64,000 nucleotides of DNA from NCBI GenBank assembly GCA_016719855.1, contig JADJYH010000005.1, forward strand, positions 165,273 through 229,272, written 5' to 3'. This document shows positions 1 to 9,320 of this stretch, piece by piece; position 1 is the first letter of the stretch, and the number at the start of each line of letters is the position of its first letter. The notes under the pieces were generated by a model. That model was not told where the DNA came from. It was given only the letters and a program-made list of their open reading frames with translations, and did not search any database. The DNA comes from Saprospiraceae bacterium (GTDB lineage: Bacteria > Bacteroidota > Bacteroidia > Chitinophagales > Saprospiraceae). A program made the position numbers and the translations under genes.

Positions 1-402
1 CCTTCTCCTTCTCCGCCGGGGTCAGGTCGGTGGCTGTGCCGTCCTCGCCGAGCAGGTAGATATGGTCAATCTCGTTGCCGCCCTTTGTCGGCGGAGTAGA
101 GGATTTGGTTGGTGCCCGGCACGTAGTCCACGGCGAAGTACGACTCAATCGCCGAGTTGGTCACCTGCCGCTGTGCGCCGTCGGCCACGTTGATTTCGTA
201 GAGGTTGTAGATGCCCGTCTTGTTGCTGTGTACGAGCAGCTTCGATTCGTCGGACGACCAGGCGCCGCCGCCGATTTGCTCGTTTTTGTAAAACTGCTCG
301 ATGGTGTACTGCTTGATTTCCTTCGATGGGGCGGGCTTGTCCTGCTTGCAGGAAACGGCCAGCATGGTGAGGGCCAACATGCCCAAGTAATTGCTTCTTC
401 AT
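1..402 (-). CDS. Secreted S9-family peptidase / WD40-like propeller lipoprotein, N-terminal part, cut by window edge
   Basis: N-terminus of a secreted protein that runs off the left edge. Correcting two single-base insertions (in a GGG run near 384 and another near 86) gives one frame from the ATG at 402. It begins with a lipoprotein signal peptide ending in MLAVSC, so the mature protein should be lipid-anchored. The next part reads YTIEQFYKNEQIGGGAW, then SSDESKLLVHSNKTGIYN and later GTNQILYSADKGGNEI, the pattern of the first blades of the propeller in S9 prolyl-oligopeptidase/dipeptidyl-peptidase proteins and TolB-like proteins. The catalytic domain is outside the window, so peptidase identity is inferred from the family and cannot be confirmed. 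The gene appears solitary; the GNAT gene upstream is on the same strand 175 bases away. Confidence 0.6.
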
Positions 403-576
403 GTGATTGCTTTTTTTGGTGATGAAAAATGGTTGGTGGCGCAAATATTTTGCGGGTCAAATATAGACAACGGCAATTCAGAAGGGTTGAAAGATTGGAC
501 GTGGGGCTGGCCGGGCTGGTTGAACGGTGCTCGGATGCCGATGAAACTTGGAATCCGGCTTGCTTGCAGGGATATG

Positions 577-1114
577 TCATCCATCCTGGAGGCGGGAATA
601 AATATCAAGGCTGATGAACCTGCCGTTTTTCACTTCGCAATCCCGCATCGTGCCTTCGTGAACGAAGTCAAGCTTAGCCATCGCCCGCTTGCAGTTCCCA
701 TTTTCCGATTCGACAAAACCCTCGATGCGGTGAAGCCCCAGTTCCTTGATGCCATGCTGGCAAATCAGCGGCATGGCTTCCTGCATGATGCCTTTTCCCC
801 AAAATTCGGGCATCAGCCAAAGTCCTATCTCGGCCCTTCGGTGCTCCTTCGATAAGCTGTTCAGTCCACCCGCCCCGTAAAACACTTGGTTGTCAGGGGA
901 GCAAATGGCCCACCAAACGCCTGTTCCGTTTTTCCTCCAAGTCGGCGAAGAATGCCATCTGCGCCTTCGTTCGCTTCAAGCTGTCGTAGCTGACGCCGTA
1001 GTAAGGAATGATGTCAGGGGTGGGAAAGGCCCTTGAAGACGTTTTCGAGGTCGTCAGGCTGGAATTGCCGGAGTAGGAGGCGGTGAGTGGTGAGGTGGGG
1101 AAGGGTGTGGGCAT
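577..1114 (-). CDS. GNAT N-acetyltransferase, RimJ/RimL type (frameshifted)
   Basis: Acetyl-CoA-dependent N-acetyltransferase of the RimJ/RimL/SpeG-like group, cytoplasmic. With indels corrected near 1015 and 885-895, one frame of about 178 residues runs from the ATG at 1114. Visible marks are the N-terminal strand THRLLLRQFQPDDLENVF, a mid region HPDIIPYYGVSYDSLKRT, then AEIGLWLMPEFWGKGIMQEA, which is the family's acetyl-CoA-binding loop (usually Q/R-x-x-G-x-G/A), followed by LGLHRIEGFVESENGNCKRA and LDFVHEGTMRD. These last elements are typical of enzymes that modify ribosomal proteins, small molecules or antibiotics; the substrate cannot be told. It stands alone between the S9-type gene and an AT-rich block. 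Confidence 0.75.
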
Positions 1115-1185
1115 GTGTGGGTGGGTGGTGTTGAAGATAGAAGATTTCTGGCAATTAATGAATAGGTGATGTAAAAAGGGCTGCT

Positions 1186-1647
1186 TTATTTAATGGTCTT
1201 TGAAATGCAATAATTGGCAAAAATATCTCTTGCTTCAAAAGTTAAATCAATGTCATAAATTAATAGCCAACCCTTAATGATTACTTTCAACAACTCATTG
1301 TTGCTAATATTTAAAGGTTGGAACGAATCAAGGAGTTTTTTTCCAATCATTATATTCCAGGAAGCTCTCTGTTGTTTTGATAGTTTTCGAATTTTCATCA
1401 GGCTCATCGCTAATACCAATTGTTGGATTTTTAACAAATTCGACATCAATACCACCTATTGTATTAATTTTTTTTTTCTTGCAATGTCATATCCTGTGCG
1501 GTTATCGCAAATTAAAGATGAATATGCCAACCATACACTTGTGTGTAATACAACGTAATCAGGTTGCGAAACTTCCTCAACAATTGCTATCAATTTATCA
1601 TTATAATACTCTTGGTATTCCTTATTTGAAAAAGCAAAGGTCAGCAT
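1186..1647 (-). CDS. Uncharacterised protein, AT-rich, frameshifted
   Basis: Not recognised. Three frame segments join into a continuous AT-rich coding stretch: residues from MLTFAFSNKEYQEYYNDK at 1647, then a middle part containing GGIDVEFVKNPTIGISDEP, then SFQPLNISNNELLKVI to the stop at 1186. Joins fall near 1458 (an A/T homopolymer) and near 1335. The composition is clearly more AT-rich than the flanking genes, which suggests horizontal acquisition. No signal peptide or transmembrane segment is apparent. The next gene upstream on the same strand (1676-2480) has the same composition and is 28 bases away, so the two may be co-transcribed. Confidence 0.45.
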
Positions 1648-1675
1648 AGTTAAAAGTAATGGAAATTCAGGATCA

Positions 1676-2480
1676 TTAAATCGTCGTGATCTCTTGATAA
1701 TCCAAAATTAGGTCCTCATAAACTACTTTGTAGCTTTTTTCATATCTCACTAAGTCGCCAAATGCTTTTCCTTCGTCTAATTTATTGAATAATATGTTGA
1801 TGATATAATGAATAATGTAGGAGTAGTGGTCTATGGTATAATCGTTGTGGTGGAACTTAGTGTAATCTGAAGTTATAAATGAATTTTGTAAGTAACCCAA
1901 ATAGAAATCAATTAGTTTTTGATTATCATCAATATGAACTATTAGCTTTTCGATTTGTGGTAAGAAATTAACTTTTTCAACGTTATGAAACCCTTTTTTA
2001 ATAAATTTATTTAGAAATTTAATTACATCAATTTCAATTACTTCAAAATTTAGCATTAAAAATAATAATTCTTCCAAGTCGATATAAGTATCAATCTTTG
2101 AATGTTGTTCTATGACATCAAAAATAAATCCTAGTATATTTTCTGAATCATTGAAAAGATACGTTCTGTAATTTGCTTTATCATAATTATTAGATAAAGT
2201 GTTAAAATTTCTTGTGTTTTGCTTTTTGTCAACAAAGACATGAAAAAAAACAAAGGTTTTTTGATAATCATTTGTTTTTCACCGAAAATTTTTCAACGCA
2301 TTGTCTAGGGGCAGATTTAGTAGGTTTTACTTTCAACTTCAAAAATAAATAATGGGTATTTAGCATGCTCCCTTCTCAAGTAATATCAATTACTGGTGTA
2401 TTTTATCACTATCAAACATTTTATCTTCCTCTTGTATGAAATAGCGAAGTATCTTGCCTAAATGCGGAAATGAATTCAAT
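1676..2480 (-). CDS. Uncharacterised protein with a possible nuclease-like FEVES motif, AT-rich, frameshifted
   Basis: Not assigned to a family. The C-terminal 133 codons (1676-2077) are open and lysine/isoleucine-rich. Upstream coding continues in other frames, giving in order LNSFPHLGKILRYFIQEEDK, KYPLFIFEVESKPTKSAP, DNALKNFR, NDYQKTFVFFHVFVDKK and NNYDKANYRTYLFNDSENIL, so at least three indels interrupt one gene starting near 2479. The short stretch FIFEVESKPTKS followed about 20 residues later by FVFFHVFVDKK resembles the E-x-E and following strand of PD-(D/E)xK-like nuclease cores, but this is pattern reading only. The start is approximate: a TTG at 2479 overlaps the stop of the small upstream reading frame. 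Confidence 0.45.
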
Positions 2481-2676
2481 AGTCTTTAACCCATTTTTTA
2501 GAATGTAATCCCATTTTATTTATTGGTTTGATTGCATCAAGTATTAATATTCTAGCATTATGTATTCCATTTCCCGGATTGTCGTCAGTTAACTTCACAA
2601 TCCACCCCGCAAGCTTTTCCCAAGCAAACATAAAGATAATCGCCAGCTTTTTCTCAAAGAAATCAGCTAACCCCAT
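2476..2676 (-). CDS. Small uncharacterised protein, AT-rich
   Basis: A 66-residue reading frame from the ATG at 2676 (MGLADFFEKKLAIIFMFAWE) to a stop at 2476, ending HSKKWVKDY. It contains a hydrophobic stretch at residues ~9-22. Its stop overlaps the proposed TTG start of the following AT-rich gene, so the two could be an operon or one frameshifted gene. It lies in the divergent region upstream of the glycosidase at 2718. No family recognised; it could be a chance frame, although its codon and amino-acid use resembles the rest of the AT-rich block. Confidence 0.35.
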   Translation of the reverse strand: MGLADFFEKKLAIIFMFAWEKLAGWIVKLTDDNPGNGIHNARILILDAIKPINKMGLHSKKWVKDY

Positions 2677-2717
2677 TCTCCGTTTCCCGACCTTCGCCCA
2701 CAAACCAACAAACGTCC

Positions 2718-4933
2718 ATGAAAAACTCATACCAGTCCTGCTTGCCCTCGCCCCCCTTTTGCGCTTGCGCAAAGCCCCACTGCTCGAAAAAGCCGCCCTA
2801 CTCCCCGACTACCAGTTCTTCACCCCCACAGAAAGGACAAGGACTGGCTTATCCATCCTGTCAGACACCCACCACCGTGCTGCGGGACGGCGAAAAAGCA
2901 TCGTCCTCACCAACGGCCTGCTCCTCCGCCGCTGGCGCATCGCACCCGACTTGGCCACCACCCACCTCACGCTTTTGACCAACAACGACAACTACGTGCG
3001 GGGCGTGAAGCCCGAAGCCCAGCTCGTGCTCGATGGCGACACGGTGAACATCGGCGGCCTGCTCGGCCAGCCGGAGTACGGCTACCTGCTGCCCGAATGG
3101 CTTGACACGCTGCGAGCGGACAGCACGGCTTTCCACTGCGTGGACTTCGAGGTGGGTGAAATCAAGCCCCTGCTCGATTGGAAACAAAACCGCTGGTCGG
3201 GCGAAACGAACTACCCGCCACAGGGCAAGCGGCTCTCGTTTTTTTACCAACATGAAGACGAAAAATGGCAGGGCGTGACGGTGGCCGTGCATTACGAGAT
3301 GTACGACGGCATCCCGCTCCTCTGCAAATGGGTTTCGGTGAAAACGGAGTCCCGCCCAGACCTGACAATCAACCGTTTCACCTCGGAAATACTGGCCGTG
3401 CGGGAGGAGGAAAGCAGCGTGGACCACGGCCCCGGCCTCATGACCCCGAACCTGCTCGTGCAGACCGACTACGCCTTCCACGACATGAGCAGCCGCTTCT
3501 CCAACCAGTGCGTGCGCTGGCTGCCCGACCCCGACTACAGCTCGCAAGTGAACTACCAGCGCCTGACGCCGAACCTGCTCACGGTCGGCCCGCCGCTCGG
3601 CCCCGGCGTCACGCTTTCGGCTGGTGACGAGTGGGAGAGCTTTCGCACCTGGGAATTGCCCTTCGACAGCCACGACTGGGAGCGGAAGGGCCTCGCCGAA
3701 CGCCGCATGTACCGCACCATCGCCCCATGGGCGACCGAAAATCCCATCTTCATGCACCTGACCAGCACCGAGCCGGAGGTGGTCAAATCGGCCATTGACC
3801 AGTGCGCCGAGGTGGGCTTCGAGATGGTCATCCTCAGCTTCGGCAGTGGCCTGAGCATGGAGAATGTAAGCGATACCAACATCCTGAAATTCAAGGAGTT
3901 GGTGAATTATGCGCACTCGAAAAACATCCAACTTGGCGGCTATTCGCTCTTCTCCAGCCGCCGCATTGACGACGAAAACGACGTGATAAATCCCGCCACG
4001 GGGCAAACAGGCGGAGCCATTTTCGGCAATGCGCCTTGCCTCGGCAGCCAGTGGGGCATCCGGTATTTGGCCAATTTGCGCAAGTTCATCCGGGAAACTG
4101 GTTTCGATATTTTGGAGCACGACGGGCCGTACCCCGGCGATGTTTGCGCCAGCACCAGCCACCCCGGCCACACGGGTCTGGACGATTCGCAGTGGGAGCA
4201 ATGGGACTTGACGGTGGAGTTTTACCGATGGCTGCGGGAGACGGGCGTTTACCTCAACGCCCCCGATTGGTACTTCCTCAACGGCTCGAACAAGACGGGC
4301 ATCGGCTACCGGGAGGTGAACTGGTCATTGCCCCGTGACCGCCAAATCATGCTCGGCAGGCAGAACATTTACGACGGCACCTGGACGAAAACGCCCTCGA
4401 TGGGCTGGACCTTCACGCCCCTCACCGAGTACCACGGCGGCGGCGCAGCGGCCACTTTGGAGCCGCTCGATTCGCATCGGATGGAGTACCGCCAGCACCT
4501 CTGGCAGAACTTCGGGAGCGGGGTGCAAAGCTGCTACCGTGGCCCCCGCCTCTTCGACACGGAGGAGACCAAACGGACGGTGAAGGACGCCGTGGATTGG
4601 TACAAAAAGTACCGCCAAATCCTCAACAGCGACATCGTCCACTTACGCAGACCCGACGGGCAGGACTGGGACGGCATCTTGCATGTTAATCCGAATCTAC
4701 AAGAAAAAGGCTTTGCGATGATTTACAACCCGCTGAAGACCAATATTTTACGAAAAATAAAACTGCCGCTCTACTACGCGGGGTTGACGGATTTGGCGCA
4801 GGTGAGGATTGGCAGTAGCAGTGGTGACTCCTCTGAAAGCGAGCCAAAGCCCTACCAACTGGACCGCTTTTTTGAGATTGAGGTGGAGGTGGAGATTCCG
4901 GCAGGGGGGTATGTTTGGGTGGTGGTGGAGTGA
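2718..4933 (+). CDS. Secreted clan GH-D-like glycosidase (alpha-galactosidase-like), N-terminus frameshifted
   Basis: Exported carbohydrate-active enzyme, probably releasing alpha-linked sugars. From about 2900 onward the frame is open for some 680 codons. An N-terminal beta-rich domain (LTNGLLLRRW, NDNYVRGVKPEAQL) precedes a TIM-barrel region with EMVILSFGSGLSMEN, LGGYSLFSSRR, GFDILEHDGPYPGD (the Asp here would be the nucleophile position in clan D enzymes such as GH27/GH36) and YLNAPDWYFLNGSNKTG, ending in a C-terminal beta domain (GFAMIYNPLK). The true start is most likely the ATG at 2718: adding one A to the A-run gives MKKLIPVLLALAPLFALAQ, a classical signal peptide. Between 2760 and 2900 the coding frame moves at least twice more (DWLIHPVR, then TTVLRDGEK, then SIVLTNGLL). 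The exact GH family is uncertain. Confidence 0.65.
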
Positions 4934-4943
4934 GGTGTTTGAT

Positions 4944-4983
4944 AAAAAAAATCCCGACTGCACACACAGCCGGGATTTTTTTT
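4944..4983. terminator. Bidirectional rho-independent terminator
   Basis: An A-run, then ATCCCGACTG, a CACACA loop, CAGCCGGGAT and a T-run. The stem has a single mismatch and is flanked by A and T tracts on both sides, so it can stop transcription of both the convergent glycosidase (ends 4933) and the peroxidase gene (ends 5002). Confidence 0.8.
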
Positions 4984-5001
4984 GGGCAATTCGAATCCCC
5001 T

Positions 5002-6347
5002 TCACTCGCACCCCATGTCCCTGCGAGACTGCGGGTCGTTGTTCGGAAAGCAGTTGCCCGACATGGTGGCCGATGGTGCGTACCTGGTGATATTGGCATC
5101 GTAGAGGCCGTTTTCAAGGAACTCCACGAGGTCGTCAACCTCATCCGTTGACAGCCCGAGTGGGTGGAATTTGCTGGAAATCTGACTGGTTGGGACGGTA
5201 GTGTTCTCTGGTATGCCAGCGTTGAAATACTCGACCACTTGGCGCAGCGAGGTCTTGCTGGCACCGTGGAAGTAGAAGCCAAAATGCTTCAGGTTGTAAA
5301 GTTGCGGCACTTTGTACTTGAACATGTCCTCATCCCGCTTGGTGAAGCCGCCACGCCCGAAGTTGCGCAGGTCGTTGGCATCGGTACGGAACACATCGTA
5401 GGGGCCTTGGAACAGGTTGTTCACTCCCACGGCCTCGTAGCGCATCGAGTTTAAGGAGGGGCTGTTGTGGCAATTTTTGCAGCCAGCTTTATCAAAAAAC
5501 AATACGGCACCTCGCTTCTGTTGCTCGGTCATGGCCTGGTTGTCACCTTTCAGCCAGCGTTGGAATGGGGCTTGGTTGGTCAGTATGGTTCGGAAATAGG
5601 CTGCCATGGCGAAAGCGCCTGTTTTTAACGTATAACGCTCGCTTTCCGGGATGTCCGGGAAGGCTTCGTCGAACATGGGCGTATAACCCAAAGAGTCGGT
5701 CACGTCCTTGTTGATGACTTGGCGATGTACCACCAGGGCACGTTGGTTGTTCGCCTCCAAGCCTTCAAAACCTTGGTGATTTAGGGCGATGAGCGTGTCC
5801 TGGTTCCAAACCGACTCAGTACCCACATTGGTGCCAAAAGAGCCGAAAGTGCCAGCCCAGAGGGCATTGGTCACGAAGGTCAGGTTGATGGTCGGAAGTG
5901 GGCGAGCGCCCTGTGCATCTACTTCCGAGCCGCCGTATTCAGGGTTTTTTACCCTAGCCTCGCCGTGGTCGCCGAAGCCAACAGCCCCATCAGCGATGCC
6001 TTGAAAGCGGCCCGCCGTGAACGACATTGAAGGTACGTGGCAGCTACTGCAAGAGTAAGCGCTTTTTGAAACTGGGTACGTAGGCAAAAGGGCAAGGCCC
6101 GTTTCAAAAAAGAGCATCTTACCAAGTTCCACCTTGGCCTTGGTCACCGGATTCTTGACGTCTTGATTGGGAAGGTTGGCGTAGTCATCGCTCTCCGGCA
6201 TGATGTAGTTGTCCTTGGAGCCGGAAGGGGAAGCAAACTCGAGTGCTTCCGAAAGTTTTAAGTCGAGGTTGGTGGATACCTTGTCTTTTTTGCAGGAAAA
6301 CAAAAAGCAATAGCCACAACCATTGATAGAAGTACAATTTTTTTCAT
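5002..6347 (-). CDS. Di-haem cytochrome c peroxidase (MauG/CcpA family), lipoprotein
   Basis: Periplasmic di-haem peroxidase that reduces hydrogen peroxide with electrons from cytochrome c, or a MauG-like relative. Two c-type haem motifs are visible, CSSCH (residue ~95) and CKNCH (~290), with the usual domain spacing. LPTINLTFVTNALW and the conserved Met/His region FGRGGFTKRDEDMFK support the family. One missing T near 6300 splits the signal peptide; restored, the protein starts at the ATG at 6347 as MKKIVLLSMVVAIAFLFSC, a lipobox signal, so it is probably membrane-anchored. Length (about 448 residues) fits. It ends in PNNDPQSRRDMGCE; a diverged copy of this exact tail occurs at 12632-12691. 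Transcription ends at the terminator at 4944-4983. Confidence 0.88.
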
Positions 6348-6549
6348 GAGATTATAATTCAAAAACAAAAAAATAGAAAGCCTAGCAACTTGAATATTTG
6401 GGAGATTAGCACAGAAGGCTACATTGGGTTAGCGCTAAAAAGCAGGGCAAAAGTAGGCTTCTATCTTGATTTTTGCAAATGACATTTATCACTTTCCGTC
6501 ATTCTAAGCAATCTCTAATCGAAAACTGAACAGCCACGCCCCTTTTCAC

Positions 6550-6657
6550 ATGCGGTCGGGCATCTCGATTCCGAGCAGTGCCATGCCCGTTTTCAGCACA
6601 TTGGCCAGGGCTGTGCAAAGTTGTAAGTGGAAGGCTTTGGCCTCCTTCTCGGTAATC
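6550..6657 (-). pseudogene. argS: Remnant of the 3' end of an arginyl-tRNA synthetase gene
   Basis: On the minus strand this reads KEAKAFHLQLCTALANVLKT followed by GMALLGIEMPDRM and a stop. It matches the last 33 codons of the complete argS at 12707-14560 at 27 of 33 residues. Homology starts just after the stop codon of the ferredoxin-tailed gene (6658) and nothing upstream resembles ArgRS, so this is a fragment with no start. Nucleotide differences at many third positions show it is an old or foreign copy and not an assembly duplicate. It sits about 200 bases upstream of the complete peroxidase gene. Confidence 0.88.
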
Positions 6658-9234
6658 TCAATTAAACTTCTCTGCCCGTTTTATCAGCCCCTCCAGCCCC
6701 GGCTCATTCGGGTTCATTGGCGAACCCGGATGGATGATGCACACGGGGCATTTCTCTGCTGCCACCACCAGTTCCCGGAACGTGCCTGCCTTGGGGTCGG
6801 CGATGAAAGCTTGTTTATTCTCGTTGTATTTGAACATGCGCTTGTTCAGGTTGATGCAGTCGTTGCAGGAAGTGCAGAGTGCTGACTCAATCCACGGCCC
6901 TCCGAGGGGGGGGGCATCCTTAGACTCCTGCTTGGGGGCTACAGGCTGAAGGCCTTCCCCAACGGCCTCTTGAGGAGTAGATGCAGGAATTTTTACGATT
7001 AAGGATTCCTGTATCGTTGCATTCACAGTTGAAAGTGGGACAGATGCTAGGGTGGCTGTCAATTCCTCCGCGTCCATGTCAAGCAGAGCGGTAATGATGC
7101 GTTCTATGGCTACCTGGACTTCTGCTTCCCTTGCCTTTTCGTGAGCAGTTTCGAGTTCTGCGGTTTTGCTCAAAAATTCGGTTTCCAACTCACGTCGGAG
7201 GCCCTCGCTGGACTGCTCGACGTGATAGCTGTGAATGCCTGCGTTTTCTTGCAGGTAATGCCAGAAATCCAACCGTTCCCGGCAGGTAAGCACGAGCGGC
7301 CAGGCAACCGCGGCCTTTTGAAGGTGGTTTTCATCGTCAACCACCCAGATGTAGGGCACTTTGGCGTATAGCGCCTCCGGTGAAAAGTTGAGGTAGTCGC
7401 CGAGCGGCACAAGGTTGTCAGACCAGAACTGCGGCGGTACGAGGTGGAAATACCGGGCGTATTGTATATCCAGCGCTGCAAAATCGGCAAAAGTGAATGG
7501 CAGGTCGAGCAACTGTTCATCACCCTTGTCATCCCTGAAATGCAAGCGGTACTGCGGCCAGTCGGCGGCTGGCTGCGGGTTTTCAAGGATGTTAAATCGG
7601 CTGCCCCACCGTCCTCCTTGCTCGCTGTTGTAAAAGAAAGACGGGAATTCACGTCCCACAATGGCGGCCCTCGTCCAGATGTTCGGGCTGCCTTGGTTTG
7701 TTTCCAGGGCCACCGGCGTAATGATGTAAAACAGGGATGGAACTTGGCTATTCAGTCCTTGCCGGAAGCCCTCTACCAATTTTCCCGGTGCCACTGACGC
7801 CGATTGCATTATAAAGGCGTTGCGGTGCGCAATGGCCAGGGCACTGAGTTCTTGCCGGAAGGTGAATCCCCCGACGTCTGCTCCCACGCCCTGTTTCAGT
7901 ACCAGCATCTTCACGGGGCGCATGGAGGTCAACAGCTGCGAGAACTCGTTCAATTCGTTCTCTATCAGCGAGTTGTCTTTTGCATAAAGTAAAATTGGCG
8001 GGCAAACGGCCAACTCCTCAGCCGTGAACGAACGCCAGTCAAAGTGGGCGAAGAAATCACCGTGAATTTCTTGGAAATAGTGGTTGCCAACCTCTAACTC
8101 TGCCGTGCGGATAGCAGCGAACAGTGTGGCAAATTTTGCCATTTTTTCATCGAAAACCTGCATGGTGAGGCGGCAATCTTGGCCCGGCGGGGCTAATATC
8201 ACGGTACATTTCTCGAAGGTATTTTCCCAATCCACACTTGCGCTTTCTGCCAGTTCCTCAGCAAGAATGATGAAGGCATTTTTTTGAAAAAAGTCGGTAC
8301 CAATATCTTCCAGTACCGCCACTATTTTTTCGATTCGGTGCAGTCGCTCCTCTGGCATGGCTGCCGAGCCTCCTGTCGGCATCACGGAGGACAGCTCCTC
8401 GAAATTGAAATATGACGCCGCAAAATCGAGCAAATCCTGCAGCTTTTCCGGCGAGTGGGCCTCGGGGCTTTTGTCCCGTTCCACAGCCAGAATGTCCTTG
8501 AGTTGGGCAGTGAGGCGTTGGATTTTGGACTGCAAAGTCTTGCGCTTACCGGTGAGGTGCTCCCGCACCAGTGCAGCAAGGAGGTAAAATGGTGCATTCG
8601 GTGAAAACGGCACAAGCAACCCCTGCCGAGGGATGTGCTTGCGCAGGCTGTTCACGTCGTTGGTGAAGGTCTCGCCCTCCGATCCGCTGATGTTCAAACG
8701 CGCTATCAAAGTCACCAACGCATCGTCGATGGCGGCGAAGGCTTGGTAGGCATCCTCGGCGAACTGCATTTTCTCCCGCACGATGGCTTCGAGGGGCAAC
8801 AGGTTGTCTTTCAATATTTTAGCCTCACCCTCGCCGGGTGCAAAGCGAGCGATACGCTCCGTGAGTAGCTCGTGCAGCGGCATGGTTTGCCCACCTTCGG
8901 CCTCCTCCATCCAGAACGGGAAGTTGCGCTCCATTTGTGGCCGGTTGCGGTACGGCGCCAACAGGGCGGGATAGCAATGTGCCCCGTCAGCGTCCATCGG
9001 CAGGTTGCCGCCTTTGCCACTGCGGAAAAAGGCACGGAGCGTGCGCCAATAGGCACGCTGCTCTTCGTCGGTGGCAAGTTCCGCCGCAGGTCGCACTGGG
9101 AGGTCGCTGGCCTTGGCGAAAGTCAGTTCGGCGGGGCGTTCGGCGGTGAGGCCGCCTCCTTGGCGGATGCCTATTGTCTCGGCGGCTTCGGAGTTGAAGA
9201 GGTCGAGGATGGTATCGGATTGGTTGTTTTTCAT
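6658..9234 (-). CDS. Ferredoxin-tailed protein related to the C-terminal half of pyruvate:ferredoxin oxidoreductase
   Basis: Large (about 858 residues) cytoplasmic iron-sulfur protein encoded next to a two-subunit 2-oxoacid:ferredoxin oxidoreductase. The C-terminus carries a cluster motif, CTSCNDC (residue ~785) with a further Cys pair in EKCPVC (~835), followed by PNEPGLEGLIKRAEKF. The central part (~440-680) reads like the C-terminal half of large PFOR-type proteins: SALAIAHRNAFIMQSASVAP, FYIITPVALE, REFPSFFYNSEQGGRWG, YIWVVDDENHLQKA. The usual GDG...N TPP-binding motif is not seen here, so this protein probably does not catalyse decarboxylation itself and may pass electrons or hold the complex together; that is inference. 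Start chosen at ATG 9234 (MKNNQSDTILDLF). It is 86 bases downstream of the beta-subunit gene, in one probable operon. Confidence 0.7.
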   Translation of the reverse strand: MKNNQSDTILDLFNSEAAETIGIRQGGGLTAERPAELTFAKASDLPVRPAAELATDEEQRAYWRTLRAFFRSGKGGNLPMDADGAHCYPALLAPYRNRPQMERNFPFWMEEAEGGQTMPLHELLTERIARFAPGEGEAKILKDNLLPLEAIVREKMQFAEDAYQAFAAIDDALVTLIARLNISGSEGETFTNDVNSLRKHIPRQGLLVPFSPNAPFYLLAALVREHLTGKRKTLQSKIQRLTAQLKDILAVERDKSPEAHSPEKLQDLLDFAASYFNFEELSSVMPTGGSAAMPEERLHRIEKIVAVLEDIGTDFFQKNAFIILAEELAESASVDWENTFEKCTVILAPPGQDCRLTMQVFDEKMAKFATLFAAIRTAELEVGNHYFQEIHGDFFAHFDWRSFTAEELAVCPPILLYAKDNSLIENELNEFSQLLTSMRPVKMLVLKQGVGADVGGFTFRQELSALAIAHRNAFIMQSASVAPGKLVEGFRQGLNSQVPSLFYIITPVALETNQGSPNIWTRAAIVGREFPSFFYNSEQGGRWGSRFNILENPQPAADWPQYRLHFRDDKGDEQLLDLPFTFADFAALDIQYARYFHLVPPQFWSDNLVPLGDYLNFSPEALYAKVPYIWVVDDENHLQKAAVAWPLVLTCRERLDFWHYLQENAGIHSYHVEQSSEGLRRELETEFLSKTAELETAHEKAREAEVQVAIERIITALLDMDAEELTATLASVPLSTVNATIQESLIVKIPASTPQEAVGEGLQPVAPKQESKDAPPLGGPWIESALCTSCNDCINLNKRMFKYNENKQAFIADPKAGTFRELVVAAEKCPVCIIHPGSPMNPNEPGLEGLIKRAEKFN

Positions 9235-9320
9235 GTGAAAGGTTTTGCCCAATTTTTCAAATATCAGGCGCTGCATGAAAATGTTTTATAACACCTGCTC
9301 ACTTAGGATTCAGCAGCACG

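Noticed and set aside
2861..4201. Long open frame (446 codons) on the minus strand opposite the glycosidase
   Set aside because: It lies entirely antisense to well-conserved glycosidase sequence, has skewed His/Ala/Val-rich composition and no motif; a product of high GC at third positions.
4985..5000. TTCGAATCCCC as part of a tRNA T-loop
   Set aside because: No acceptor or anticodon stem can be folded around it; it lies between a terminator and the peroxidase stop codon.
6550..9234. Ferredoxin-tailed protein as a fusion with ArgRS
   Set aside because: The ArgRS-like residues follow the stop codon in another frame; they are a separate remnant.
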